The notes below the pieces were generated by a model. The model saw nothing but the letters and a program-made list of their open reading frames with translations, was not told where the DNA came from and did not search any database. Source: Desulfobulbus sp. (GTDB taxonomy: Bacteria; Desulfobacterota; Desulfobulbia; Desulfobulbales; Desulfobulbaceae). Taken from it: a stretch of 10,481 nt of DNA. The stretch spans positions 1-10,481 of the forward strand of contig JAGODN010000048.1 of NCBI GenBank assembly GCA_017998195.1, read 5' to 3'. Position numbers and translations under genes: made by a program. How positions within the stretch are numbered: the first letter of the stretch is position 1; every line of letters begins with the position of its first letter. Below, piece after piece: positions 1 through 7,811 of the stretch.

Positions 1-107
1 TAGCGGTCAGGATTCAGCGCCTTTTCCACCCCGGCCGCGCCCCGCAGGGAAACCTCACGCTCATCCGACGTGCCGCCGGCGATGAGCGCCAATCGCAATT
101 TTGCCAT
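1..107 (-). CDS. ddl: D-alanine--D-alanine ligase, N-terminal fragment (runs off the left edge)
   Basis: Only the first 35 codons are present. The peptide begins MAKLRLALIAGGTSDEREVS and continues with LRGAAGVEKALNP. A beta strand followed by GGTSxEREVSL is the standard N-terminal signature of the ATP-grasp D-Ala--D-Ala ligases, which join two D-alanines in the cytoplasm to make the dipeptide end of the peptidoglycan precursor. The start is ATG at 105-107, with GGAG repeats just upstream on the minus strand (GAGGAGACGGAGT directly before the ATG). The catalytic centre lies outside the window, so activity and subtype cannot be judged. It is divergent from rpsU across a 267-bp spacer. Family assignment rests on this short but distinctive segment. 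Confidence 0.82.
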   Translation of the reverse strand, partial: MAKLRLALIAGGTSDEREVSLRGAAGVEKALNPDR

Positions 108-374
108 ACTCCGTCTCCTCTGGTGAAATTCCCGGCACCGCCCCGTCGCCGCGCCGTGGCCGGTATCGTATCCCATCGGGCCGCAAGAAAACAGCCAAAA
201 GCGCGCCGGCCGGCCAGCCGCCGCGGGTTTTGGCCGATCCCCAGGCCGGCGGAAACCGACTGAAATACAGTTCTTTGCATTGACATTCAACGGCCGAGCG
301 GCTAGTTTAACCCGTCCGTCAAACCATTCCCTTACTAACGGCTCCGGCCAACCACCAAAGGAAGTGATGCAATC
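108..374. other. Divergent intergenic spacer between ddl and rpsU
   Basis: This 267-bp stretch has no supportable gene. The ddl-proximal half is very GC-rich with short GC palindromes. The rpsU-proximal half, from about 260, is more AT-rich and contains the rpsU promoter candidate and a leader of about 60 nt. On the minus strand a weak -10-like TACGAT lies about 60 bp upstream of ddl, but no good -35 accompanies it, so I do not call a ddl promoter. Confidence 0.6.
280..308 (+). promoter_or_regulatory. Predicted sigma-70-type promoter for rpsU
   Basis: A perfect -35 TTGACA occupies 280-285. A 17-bp spacer leads to TAGTTT at 303-308, which is a poor -10 (three of six consensus bases) inside GCTAGTTTAAC. 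Transcription would begin near 315, giving a leader of about 60 nt before rpsU. The -35 is the strongest match I noticed in this spacer, and its place is right for a ribosomal protein gene. The -10 is the weak part of the call. Confidence 0.5.
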
Positions 375-569
375 ATGATCGAAGTAGATGTCAGAGGTGA
401 CCTCGAATACGCGATCCGCCAGTTGAAGAAGAAACTGCAGATCGACGGAATCAAACGTGAGCTGAAACGGCGCGAGTACTACGAGAAGCCCAGCGTGAAA
501 AAACGCCGCAAAGCTGCCGAGGCCCTGCGTAAACTTCGGAAGTTCAACCGGATGAGATCCCGGATGTGA
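375..569 (+). CDS. rpsU: 30S ribosomal protein S21
   Basis: This 64-residue, very basic protein is ribosomal protein bS21, a small-subunit component near the platform of the 30S that helps initiation. The family shows an N-terminal beta segment (IEVDVRGDLEYA), the LKKKLQIDGI helix, the REYYEKPS motif at about residues 33-40, and a Lys/Arg-rich C-terminal helix. Length is normal. The ATG at 375 was chosen because the family begins here; AAAGGAAG at 357-364 acts as Shine-Dalgarno, about 10 nt away, a rather long spacing. An ATG at 367 opens only a three-codon frame that ends across the rpsU start. The gene appears monocistronic: promoter at 280-308, hairpin terminator right after the stop. Base composition is noticeably less GC-rich than that of its neighbours, as expected for a highly expressed lysine-rich gene. 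Confidence 0.96.
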   Translation: MIEVDVRGDLEYAIRQLKKKLQIDGIKRELKRREYYEKPSVKKRRKAAEALRKLRKFNRMRSRM

Positions 570-575
570 ACGCTG

Positions 576-610
576 CGCCCCGGCGGCCCAGCCGTCGGGG
601 CGTTGTTCGT
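576..610 (+). terminator. Hairpin terminator after rpsU
   Basis: A 12-bp GC-rich stem (576-587 with 591-602, one G-U pair) closes a 3-nt CCA loop six bases after the rpsU stop. It is followed by TTGTTCGT, a modest T-rich tail. The stem is strong and the tail imperfect, so partial read-through into xerD is possible. Confidence 0.75.
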
Positions 611-618
611 CCCCCCCT

Positions 619-1536
619 TTGCCCCGCACGCCCCTGCACCTCGCCGACTACACCGACAACCTGCATTTTTTCCTGCAGTACCTGACCATCCAGCGCCGGC
701 TGGCCGCCAACACCGTGGCCGCCTACCGGGCCGACCTGGAATCCTTTCTCCGCTTCCTGACCGATGTCTGCCGGCCGCGGCCCGAACGCATCGGCCGCCC
801 CCAGGTCGAGCAGTTCCTGCAGCACTCTCACCAGCGGGGCATCAGCGCCCGCTCCAATGCGCGCCGGCTGGCCGCCCTGCGCGCCTACTGCACCTTTCTC
901 ATTGCCCAGGGGAGGCTGGTCGACAGCCCCCTGGCCGGCATTGACACGCCCAGGACCGGTCACAGCCTGCCCAAGGCCCTGACCCAGGCCGAGGTCGACG
1001 CTCTGCTCACCCCGCCGGCGCACCGGCCGCCGCTGGCGCTGCGCAACTACGCCATGCTCCACCTGCTCTACGGCTCCGGGCTGCGCGTCAGTGAACTGGT
1101 GCAGCTGCCGCTCTTCGGCTGTAACCTGCAGAGCTGTCACCTGCGCATCCTCGGCAAGGGCGACAAGGAGCGGATCGTGCCCTTTTCCACGGCCGCCGCC
1201 GAACGCGTCGCCGACTACCTGGAACGGGGCCGGCCGCTGCTGCTCAAGGGCCGGCCGTGCCCCCTGCTGTTCGTCTCCAACCGGGGCGCCGGCATGACCA
1301 GGAACCGCTTCTGGCAGATCATCGGCGACATCGCCCTGGCCGCCGGCATCGGCAAAGCGATCAGTCCGCACATGCTCCGCCACTCCTTCGCCACCCACCT
1401 GCTGGCCGGCGGCGCCGACCTGCGCGCGGTGCAGATGATGCTCGGCCACGCCGATATCGCCACCACCCAGATCTACACCCGGATCGACACCGCCCGGCTC
1501 AAATCCACCCACCGCCGCTTCCATCCGCGCGGCTGA
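619..1536 (+). CDS. xerD: Tyrosine site-specific recombinase, XerD type
   Basis: This 305-residue integrase-family recombinase has the length usual for XerC/XerD, which resolve chromosome dimers at dif near the division septum. The N-terminal SAM-like core-binding domain covers about residues 10-105, the catalytic domain about 120-300. All six catalytic positions are visible: Arg156 (GSGLRVSEL), Lys180 (LGKGDKER), His251 and Arg254 (SPHMLRHSFATHLL), His277 (MLGHADIATT) and the nucleophile Tyr286 (QIYTRI). The C-terminal tail, ending THRRFHPRG, resembles XerD more than XerC, but the two are hard to separate without a tree. The start is uncertain: the only initiator-like codon near the family N-terminus is TTG at 619, with no Shine-Dalgarno, in a C-run directly behind the rpsU terminator. 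Its stop is 12 bp from the convergent kinase stop. Confidence 0.88.
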   Translation: MPRTPLHLADYTDNLHFFLQYLTIQRRLAANTVAAYRADLESFLRFLTDVCRPRPERIGRPQVEQFLQHSHQRGISARSNARRLAALRAYCTFLIAQGRLVDSPLAGIDTPRTGHSLPKALTQAEVDALLTPPAHRPPLALRNYAMLHLLYGSGLRVSELVQLPLFGCNLQSCHLRILGKGDKERIVPFSTAAAERVADYLERGRPLLLKGRPCPLLFVSNRGAGMTRNRFWQIIGDIALAAGIGKAISPHMLRHSFATHLLAGGADLRAVQMMLGHADIATTQIYTRIDTARLKSTHRRFHPRG

Positions 1537-1549
1537 TCCCGGGCCGCGC
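1527..1549. terminator. Hairpin across the convergent xerD / kinase stops
   Basis: A perfect 7-bp stem (GCGCGGC at 1527-1533 with GCCGCGC at 1543-1549) encloses a 9-nt loop. It spans the xerD stop and reaches the last base of the convergent kinase stop. Neither strand has a T-run after it, so as an intrinsic terminator it would be weak; it could instead block 3' exonucleases on both messages. Confidence 0.35.
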
Positions 1550-3696
1550 TAGCTGGCCCCCTCCGGCCGGCCGGTGATCGGCAGGGCAACGGTGAACACG
1601 GTTTCGCCTGGACGGGAGCGCACCTCGATGGTGCCGCCGTGGGCGCGGACGATGCCGTAGGAAACCGGCAGTCCCAGGCCGGTTCCCTCCACCGCGGGCT
1701 TGGTGGTGAAGAAGGGCTCGAAGATGCGGCCCAGGTCCTCGGGCCGGATGCCCGGGCCGTTGTCGGCAAAGCTGACCACCGCCATGCCGTCCTCGAGCGC
1801 CGTGGTGATGGTCAGTCGGCCGCCAGGCCCCGAGCCGGCCAGGGCGTCGCTGGCGTTGAGCAGCAGGTTGACGAACACCTGGCGGAGCTGGTCTTCCACC
1901 GCCCGCAGGCGGATGTGCTGGGCGCCGAAGGCCCGTTCCACGCCGATGCCCTTGCGGTCCAGGTAGGTGCGGTGCAGGGCGAGCACCTCCTCGAGCAGCC
2001 GGTGGAGGTCGCAGGGAGTCTTCCGTTCGCTGGACGGGCGGTTGAGCGGCTGCAGGTCGCGGATGAGGCTGCGCATCCGGTCGCACTCCTCTTCGGCCAG
2101 CTGCAGCAGCTGGCGATCGTCCGGGGCGAGTTCCGGCCGCTGCTTGACATCGCGCAGGGCGAAGCGGATGCCGAGCAGCGGGTTGCCGAACTCGTGGGCG
2201 AGCGAGGCGGTCATGCGGCCGACCAGCTCCATTTTCTGGGCATGCTGGAGGTGCGCGGTCAACTCCCGTTCCCGGCTGATGTCCCGGCCCATGGCCACCA
2301 CGTGGGTGAGCCGGTCGGCCCGGTCATGGATAGGGAAGATCAGGATTTCCAGGGTGAAGCGGCGGCCGCCGGCCGAGTCGCCCGCCAGGGTGCCGGTCCA
2401 CGGAAGGCGGCTGCGGATCGCGGAGCGGATCGCGGACGCATGGGTCTTGAGGCGCAGGGCCGGCAGACAGTGGAAGGCGCGGGCGCCGACAATCGCGGCG
2501 GCCTCGGCGCCGGTCACCCGGGTGAAGCTGGTGTTCACATATTCGACCACGCCCCGGGCATCGGTGATGAGGATCAGGGCCGGGGCCTGGCGGATGACCT
2601 CGGTGAGCAGCTGTTTCTCCTGTTCGAGCCGATGCTGGCGGCTGGTGTCGGCAAAGAAGGCCACCGCGCCGGTGCACTGTCCCGCCTCGACCACCGGGTA
2701 GGAGCGCAGCGACAGCCGCAGCGGCCTTCCGTCCGGCCGGCAGAACGGCAGGCCCTCTGTCTGCAGCACCTGGCCGGTACGCAGGGTGGCGCGGATCTGT
2801 TCGCCCGGCCCCGGGTCCAGCCCGAACCGCACGCACTGCTGGTCGAGCAGGGCGGGCAGGTCCGCGCCGACCAGGGCAATCGGCTCGCCGATGAGAAAGC
2901 CGTCGAGTCCGACCCGGTTGGCAAAGGTGCAGCACCCCGCCGCGTCCACGCCGAAGATCGCCTCGCTGGTGGCGTCGAACAGGAGACGGAGACGCTGTTC
3001 CTGCAGGCGGAGATCGGCAAAGGCGCGGGCGCCGCTCCGGCAGAGGTCGTTGAGGGCCGTGGCCGCCCGGTCCATCTCGTCCGGGTCGCGTCCGGCGGGC
3101 CGGTCGAGCACAAGCGGCGCCGGCTCGCCGCGCCGCAGGTCGATGGCCTGCACGTGCTCGGCCAGCTGCGTCAACCGGCCGGCGATGGTCCGGCGGAAGA
3201 GCAGGAGCAGGAAACCGGCGACCAGGAAGGTCTTCACGCTGTTGCTGCACAGCAGGATGACCACCCGGCGCAGCAGCCGGCGATGAACCCCGTCCAGGGA
3301 GGCCGCCACCTGCAGCTCGCCGATCCGCTCCGGGCCGCGACCGGTGGTGTAGACCAGGGGAAAGGTGTGCGCGAGGGCCTTGCCCTCCGGTGGCGCGCCC
3401 TTGGCCCAGGCGATGCGGCCGTCCATGCTCACGGCGGCGTAGACGATGTCCTGGCGCCGGGTCAGCCCCTCGAGTTGCAAGTTGATCTGCAGGTCGTCGA
3501 GGATCCACACGCTTTCTTCCATGGAGCGCACGCTGGTCTCCGCCACCGAGGTGAAAAAAACCCGGATGTTGCGCAGTTCCTGGCGGTAATCGAGAAACAG
3601 TTGCACACAGGTGGCGATCACCGCCAGGACGGTGCTGAACAGGATGACCTGGACGGTGAGGCGGGCGGCGATGCTGGTGGGTGACAGAGACAGCAC
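1549..3696 (-). CDS. Membrane-bound PAS/PAS sensor histidine kinase (NtrB-like)
   Basis: About 715 residues. Order: hydrophobic segment at about 13-35, an unassigned region of about 110 residues that is probably periplasmic, second membrane segment at about 145-167, a HAMP-like linker, PAS 1 (about 235-355, with SEAIFGVDAAG), PAS 2 (about 365-480, with ITDARGVVEYVN), HisKA, then the ATPase domain. The phospho-acceptor is His501 in SLAHEFGNPLLGI. The N box NLLLNASDAL, DNGPGI, FEPFFTTK and GTGLGL boxes are all intact, so the kinase should be active. The NtrB/AtoS-like catalytic core usually pairs with NtrC-type regulators, but none is in the window. I chose GTG at 3694-3696 because GAGGA lies about 7 nt upstream; TTG at 3720 would add eight residues but has no Shine-Dalgarno. 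It follows the metallo-hydrolase by 63 bp on the same strand. The stimulus is unknown. Confidence 0.9.
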   Translation of the reverse strand: MLSLSPTSIAARLTVQVILFSTVLAVIATCVQLFLDYRQELRNIRVFFTSVAETSVRSMEESVWILDDLQINLQLEGLTRRQDIVYAAVSMDGRIAWAKGAPPEGKALAHTFPLVYTTGRGPERIGELQVAASLDGVHRRLLRRVVILLCSNSVKTFLVAGFLLLLFRRTIAGRLTQLAEHVQAIDLRRGEPAPLVLDRPAGRDPDEMDRAATALNDLCRSGARAFADLRLQEQRLRLLFDATSEAIFGVDAAGCCTFANRVGLDGFLIGEPIALVGADLPALLDQQCVRFGLDPGPGEQIRATLRTGQVLQTEGLPFCRPDGRPLRLSLRSYPVVEAGQCTGAVAFFADTSRQHRLEQEKQLLTEVIRQAPALILITDARGVVEYVNTSFTRVTGAEAAAIVGARAFHCLPALRLKTHASAIRSAIRSRLPWTGTLAGDSAGGRRFTLEILIFPIHDRADRLTHVVAMGRDISRERELTAHLQHAQKMELVGRMTASLAHEFGNPLLGIRFALRDVKQRPELAPDDRQLLQLAEEECDRMRSLIRDLQPLNRPSSERKTPCDLHRLLEEVLALHRTYLDRKGIGVERAFGAQHIRLRAVEDQLRQVFVNLLLNASDALAGSGPGGRLTITTALEDGMAVVSFADNGPGIRPEDLGRIFEPFFTTKPAVEGTGLGLPVSYGIVRAHGGTIEVRSRPGETVFTVALPITGRPEGAS

Positions 3697-3759
3697 GGCA
3701 GGTTCCTCGTCAGGAGGCAAACGGCACCGGCCGCAGGGGCGGCGGGCGGTTTTGGCCGC

Positions 3760-4530
3760 TCACGGCACCTCGAGCAGCGGACCGGGCCGGTGCTGGCCGG
3801 CGAGCCGCACCGAAACCCCGGCACAGCCGACGAGCCCCCGGCCGACCTCGTCGAGCACCCGGTCCGGGTGGTTGTTCACCTCGCTCAAGTGGGCGAGCAC
3901 CAGCAGGCGCAGCCGCTCGGCCGCCAGATCGGCGGCAAAGCGCACCGCCTCGCCATTGGCCAGGTGGCCCATGGAGGATTGCACCCGCTGCTTGAGCGGC
4001 AGCGGGTAGGGGCCGTCGCGGAGCATCTGCACATCGTGGTTGGCCTCGAGCACGAGAGCGCTGCAGCGCTCCAGGTGATGGCGGATCAGCCGGGTGATGC
4101 GGCCGGTGTCGGTGCAGTAGCCGAGGGAGGCCGCACCGTCACTGACCACGAAGCCCACCGGGTCGGCGGTGTCGTGGGAAACGGCAAAGGGATGCACGGC
4201 CAGGTCGCCGAGCACAAACGGCTCGCCCGTGCCGAACTCCCGGCACAGGGGCAACTCCCCGGCCCGATCGGCAAAGGCGCGCAGGGTGCCGGCATTGGCG
4301 TACACCGGCAGGCGCAGCCGGCGGGCGAGCACGCCCACGCCGCGGACATGGTCGCCGTGTTCGTGGGTGACGGCAATGGCGGTGAGGGTCTCCGCCTCGA
4401 TGCCCAGGGCGGCCAGCCGGCACAGGGTCTCCTTGCAGGAGAAACCGGCGTCGATGAGCAGCCGGGTGGTTCCGGCCTCGACCAGGGTGCAGTTCCCCTT
4501 GCTGCCGCTGCCGAGCACGGAAAAACGCAT
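3760..4530 (-). CDS. YycJ/WalJ-like metallo-beta-lactamase-fold hydrolase
   Basis: A 256-residue cytoplasmic protein starting MRFSVLGSGSKGNCTLVE, the typical opening of the YycJ-like family of metallo-beta-lactamase-fold hydrolases. Metal ligands are visible: THEHGDH at residues 55-61, His119 (VSHD), Asp141 (CTDTG), and the family segments LEANHD (161-166), a PLPLKQR stretch and SSMGHLAN (about 185-192). No signal peptide or extra domain is seen. YycJ-like enzymes are thought to be DNA-processing nucleases, and in Firmicutes the gene sits in the walRK operon; the substrate here is unproven. The gene lies 28 bp after dut and 63 bp before the kinase, all on one strand, so the three probably share a transcript. 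No strong Shine-Dalgarno precedes the ATG at 4528-4530. Family call is firm, function is inferred. Confidence 0.88.
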   Translation of the reverse strand: MRFSVLGSGSKGNCTLVEAGTTRLLIDAGFSCKETLCRLAALGIEAETLTAIAVTHEHGDHVRGVGVLARRLRLPVYANAGTLRAFADRAGELPLCREFGTGEPFVLGDLAVHPFAVSHDTADPVGFVVSDGAASLGYCTDTGRITRLIRHHLERCSALVLEANHDVQMLRDGPYPLPLKQRVQSSMGHLANGEAVRFAADLAAERLRLLVLAHLSEVNNHPDRVLDEVGRGLVGCAGVSVRLAGQHRPGPLLEVP

Positions 4531-4558
4531 GGGCCGGTCTCGCGAAGGCTGCGGCCGC

Positions 4559-5053
4559 TCAGCGCAGGCCGGTGGAGCCGAAGCCGCCGTCGCCCCGCCG
4601 GGTCGGCGCCAGCGAACCCTGCACCTCCAGGGTGGCCCGCACCACCGGCGCCGGCACCAGCTGGGCGATGCGGTCGCCGCGCCGCACCGTGAAGGGCTCG
4701 CGCCCCAGGTTGATCAGGCCGATGCGCACCTCGCCGCGGTAATCGGCGTCGATGGTACCCGGCGCGTTGACCACGGTGACCCCGTGGCGCACCGCCAGGC
4801 CCGAGCGCGGCCGGACCTGGATCTCGAACCCTTCCGGGATGGCCACGGCAAAGCCGCAGCCGATCAGCCGGATCTCCCCCGGGGCGAGGGTCACGGGCGC
4901 ATCGATGCAGGCGGCCACGTCCATGCCGGCCGCCAGGGCGGTGGCGTAGGCGGGCAGGGCCAGATCGGCACTGCCTTCCGGGTCCAGCCAGGCGAACCCC
5001 ACCCGCAGCGTTCCCGCCGCGGCCTTGTCCGTTGTCTGCCAGTGTTCTGTCAT
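4559..5053 (-). CDS. dut: Deoxyuridine 5'-triphosphate nucleotidohydrolase (dUTPase)
   Basis: This 164-residue trimeric-type dUTPase hydrolyses dUTP to dUMP and pyrophosphate, keeping uracil out of DNA and feeding dTMP synthesis. All five family motifs are present in order: AAGMDVAA (I), RPRSGLA (II), NAPGTIDADYRGEVRI (III, uracil pocket and catalytic Asp), RGDRIAQLV (IV) and the C-terminal RGDGGFGSTG lid (V). Start: ATG at 5051-5053 is preceded at 6 nt by GGAGG. An in-frame ATG at 5107 would add 18 residues, but these would be encoded by the pnp terminator hairpin, so I reject it. Because that terminator ends about 15 nt before the dut start, expression must depend on read-through from pnp or on a promoter inside the pnp 3' end. 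I see no clear one. Confidence 0.95.
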   Translation of the reverse strand: MTEHWQTTDKAAAGTLRVGFAWLDPEGSADLALPAYATALAAGMDVAACIDAPVTLAPGEIRLIGCGFAVAIPEGFEIQVRPRSGLAVRHGVTVVNAPGTIDADYRGEVRIGLINLGREPFTVRRGDRIAQLVPAPVVRATLEVQGSLAPTRRGDGGFGSTGLR

Positions 5054-5067
5054 GGGTGCCTCCGCAC

Positions 5068-5104
5068 AAAAAAAGCCGGTCGCGGGCAGCGACCGGCTTT
5101 TTTT
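5068..5104 (-). terminator. Intrinsic terminator after pnp (symmetrical)
   Basis: A perfect 9-bp stem (5075-5083 with 5089-5097) with a 5-nt loop is flanked by seven A on the left and seven T on the right, so the hairpin reads as a terminator on both strands. On the minus strand it begins 22 nt after the pnp stop. It is the strongest terminator in the window. The dut Shine-Dalgarno at 5059-5063 begins only four bases beyond the minus-strand T-run. Confidence 0.92.
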
Positions 5105-5126
5105 CATCTGACCTGCCGTCGCCGGC

Positions 5127-7214
<2,088 letters not shown>

Positions 7215-7225
7215 GGGTTCTCCTG

Positions 7226-7242
7226 TTCCGGCACTGCCGGAA
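7226..7242 (-). promoter_or_regulatory. Hairpin beside the pnp ribosome binding site
   Basis: A perfect 17-base palindrome: TTCCGGCA and TGCCGGAA around one central base, which would open to a 6-bp stem with a 5-nt loop. On the pnp message it ends one base before the CAGGAG region that contains the Shine-Dalgarno, so it may affect ribosome access or halt a 3'-to-5' nuclease. Function is inferred. Confidence 0.45.
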
Positions 7243-7284
7243 TCCGTGCTGAAAGGGACGATGCGGCCGCTCCGGCAAATTCCG

Positions 7285-7352
7285 TCACAAAGGCACAAAG
7301 GAGGCGGCGACAGGCGCGCACGGTTGTCACCGTTTCCTTTGTGTCTTTATGA
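7285..7352 (-). repeat. Long imperfect palindrome in the pnp leader
   Basis: The core arms are 7289-7312 and 7325-7348, 24 bases each around a 12-base loop. Read as plus-strand RNA, 23 of 24 positions pair (three as G-U). Read as the pnp message, 20 are Watson-Crick, one is G-U and three are A-C mismatches. The symmetry continues three or four bases outward after one mismatch. The left arm carries a perfect tandem repeat of the octamer CACAAAGG (7286-7301). It sits 70 bp before the pnp start, the position of the RNase III-cleaved stem in the E. coli pnp leader. It could be a processing site, a dispersed REP-like element, or both. Confidence 0.7.
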
Positions 7353-7359
7353 TCTTCCG

Positions 7360-7373
7360 CTGCCCGCGGGCAG
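7360..7373. repeat. 14-bp perfect palindrome in the rpsO-pnp spacer
   Basis: CTGCCCGCGGGCAG is fully self-complementary. It lies between the hairpin after rpsO and the long palindrome. As RNA it would form only a short stem with almost no loop. It may extend the stacked structure of the spacer; a protein-binding site on DNA is possible but unsupported. Confidence 0.4.
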
Positions 7374-7389
7374 ACGCATCGGGATGAAC

Positions 7390-7419
7390 GGGCGGAGGGC
7401 CGCTCGGAGCCCTCCGCCC
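7390..7419 (-). terminator. GC-rich hairpin after rpsO (weak terminator or attenuator)
   Basis: A perfect 11-bp stem (7390-7400 with 7409-7419) with an 8-nt loop begins nine bases after the rpsO stop. No T-run follows on the minus strand (GTTCATCCC), so it should terminate poorly and let transcripts pass into pnp. It may mainly protect the rpsO message from 3' decay. E. coli has a comparable leaky terminator here. Confidence 0.5.
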
Positions 7420-7428
7420 GGAAGCGGT

Positions 7429-7698
7429 TTATTTGCGGATACCGAGTTCCTGGATCAGGGCGCGGTACTTGGCGATGTCCTTCTTCTGCAGGTATTTGAT
7501 CAGGTTACGGCGCTGACCGACCAGCTTGAGCAGACCGCGGCGGGAGTGGTGATCCTTGGCATGGGTCTTGAAATGCTCGGTCAGGTAGAGGATGCGATCG
7601 GTGAGCAGGGCGATCTGCACCTCGCACGAGCCGGTGTCGGTCTCGTGCGTCTTGAATTTTTCGATGATTGCCTTTGTCTTCTCGGTTGTCTGTGCCAT
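7429..7698 (-). CDS. rpsO: 30S ribosomal protein S15
   Basis: This 89-residue protein is uS15, a primary binder of the 16S rRNA central domain (three-way junction of helices 20-22). The family length is usually 89. Recognisable segments are TGSCEVQIALLTDRI, the LTEHFKTHAKDHHSRRGLL loop and helix with the conserved His and Arg residues, and the C-terminal KYLQKKDIAKYRALI...LGIRK. The ATG at 7696-7698 is preceded by AAGGAG at good spacing; a longer frame to 7722 would add eight residues encoded by the leader and does not match the family. It lies 114 bp after truB and 214 bp before pnp. The leader between truB and this gene is highly structured, which fits the S15 autoregulation known in several phyla. 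Confidence 0.98.
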   Translation of the reverse strand: MAQTTEKTKAIIEKFKTHETDTGSCEVQIALLTDRILYLTEHFKTHAKDHHSRRGLLKLVGQRRNLIKYLQKKDIAKYRALIQELGIRK

Positions 7699-7805
7699 GG
7701 CATCTCCTTCTGCTGCCAGCAAAGCGATTTCCCTCGGCCTCGCTGGAGTCTGGATGGTAAGTGTTCCCCGGGTCCGCGCCAGAGGGATGGCGCGGGGGAA
7801 CAGTG
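7699..7805 (-). promoter_or_regulatory. Structured rpsO leader, candidate S15 autoregulatory RNA
   Basis: Read as RNA on the minus strand. Hairpin 1 has outer 8-bp (7795-7802 with 7762-7769) and inner 7-bp (7788-7794 with 7775-7781) stems, a 5-nt bulge on the 3' side and the 6-nt loop UCCCUC (7782-7787). Hairpin 2 can form as AGCGA/UCGCU (7740-7744 with 7723-7727) or CCAGC/GCUGG (7742-7746 with 7716-7720). Either way it leaves GAGGGA (7730-7735) unpaired, the exact complement of loop 1. A rival hairpin, UGGCA/UGCCA (7714-7718 with 7698-7702), puts the Shine-Dalgarno in its loop and uses bases needed by the CCAGC/GCUGG form. This is the usual shape of a translational switch; S15 binding is inferred. 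Confidence 0.45.
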
Positions 7806-7811
7806 GTGTTG

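Noticed and set aside
544..1524. 326-codon open frame on the minus strand opposite xerD
   Set aside because: Repetitive Gly/Val/Gln/Ala composition with no family features, whereas xerD on the plus strand has all six catalytic residues.
1639..3684. 681-codon open frame on the plus strand opposite the histidine kinase
   Set aside because: It mirrors an unmistakable kinase gene. Its product is a low-complexity Gly/Ala/Gln/His/Asp-rich chain with no recognisable domain, as expected of the antisense frame of a GC-rich gene.
5054..5107. 18-residue N-terminal extension of dut
   Set aside because: These codons are the pnp terminator hairpin and its A/T runs; the ATG at 5053 has a GGAGG ribosome binding site and fits the family.
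7215..7298. 28-residue N-terminal extension of pnp
   Set aside because: Encoded by leader hairpins and absent from the family; the ATG at 7214 has a good Shine-Dalgarno.
7762..7802. Intrinsic terminator of the infB-truB operon
   Set aside because: The hairpin is strong and close to the truB stop, but no T-run follows (CTTACC on the minus strand). Its place just after a predicted promoter suits a leader structure better. Some termination cannot be excluded.
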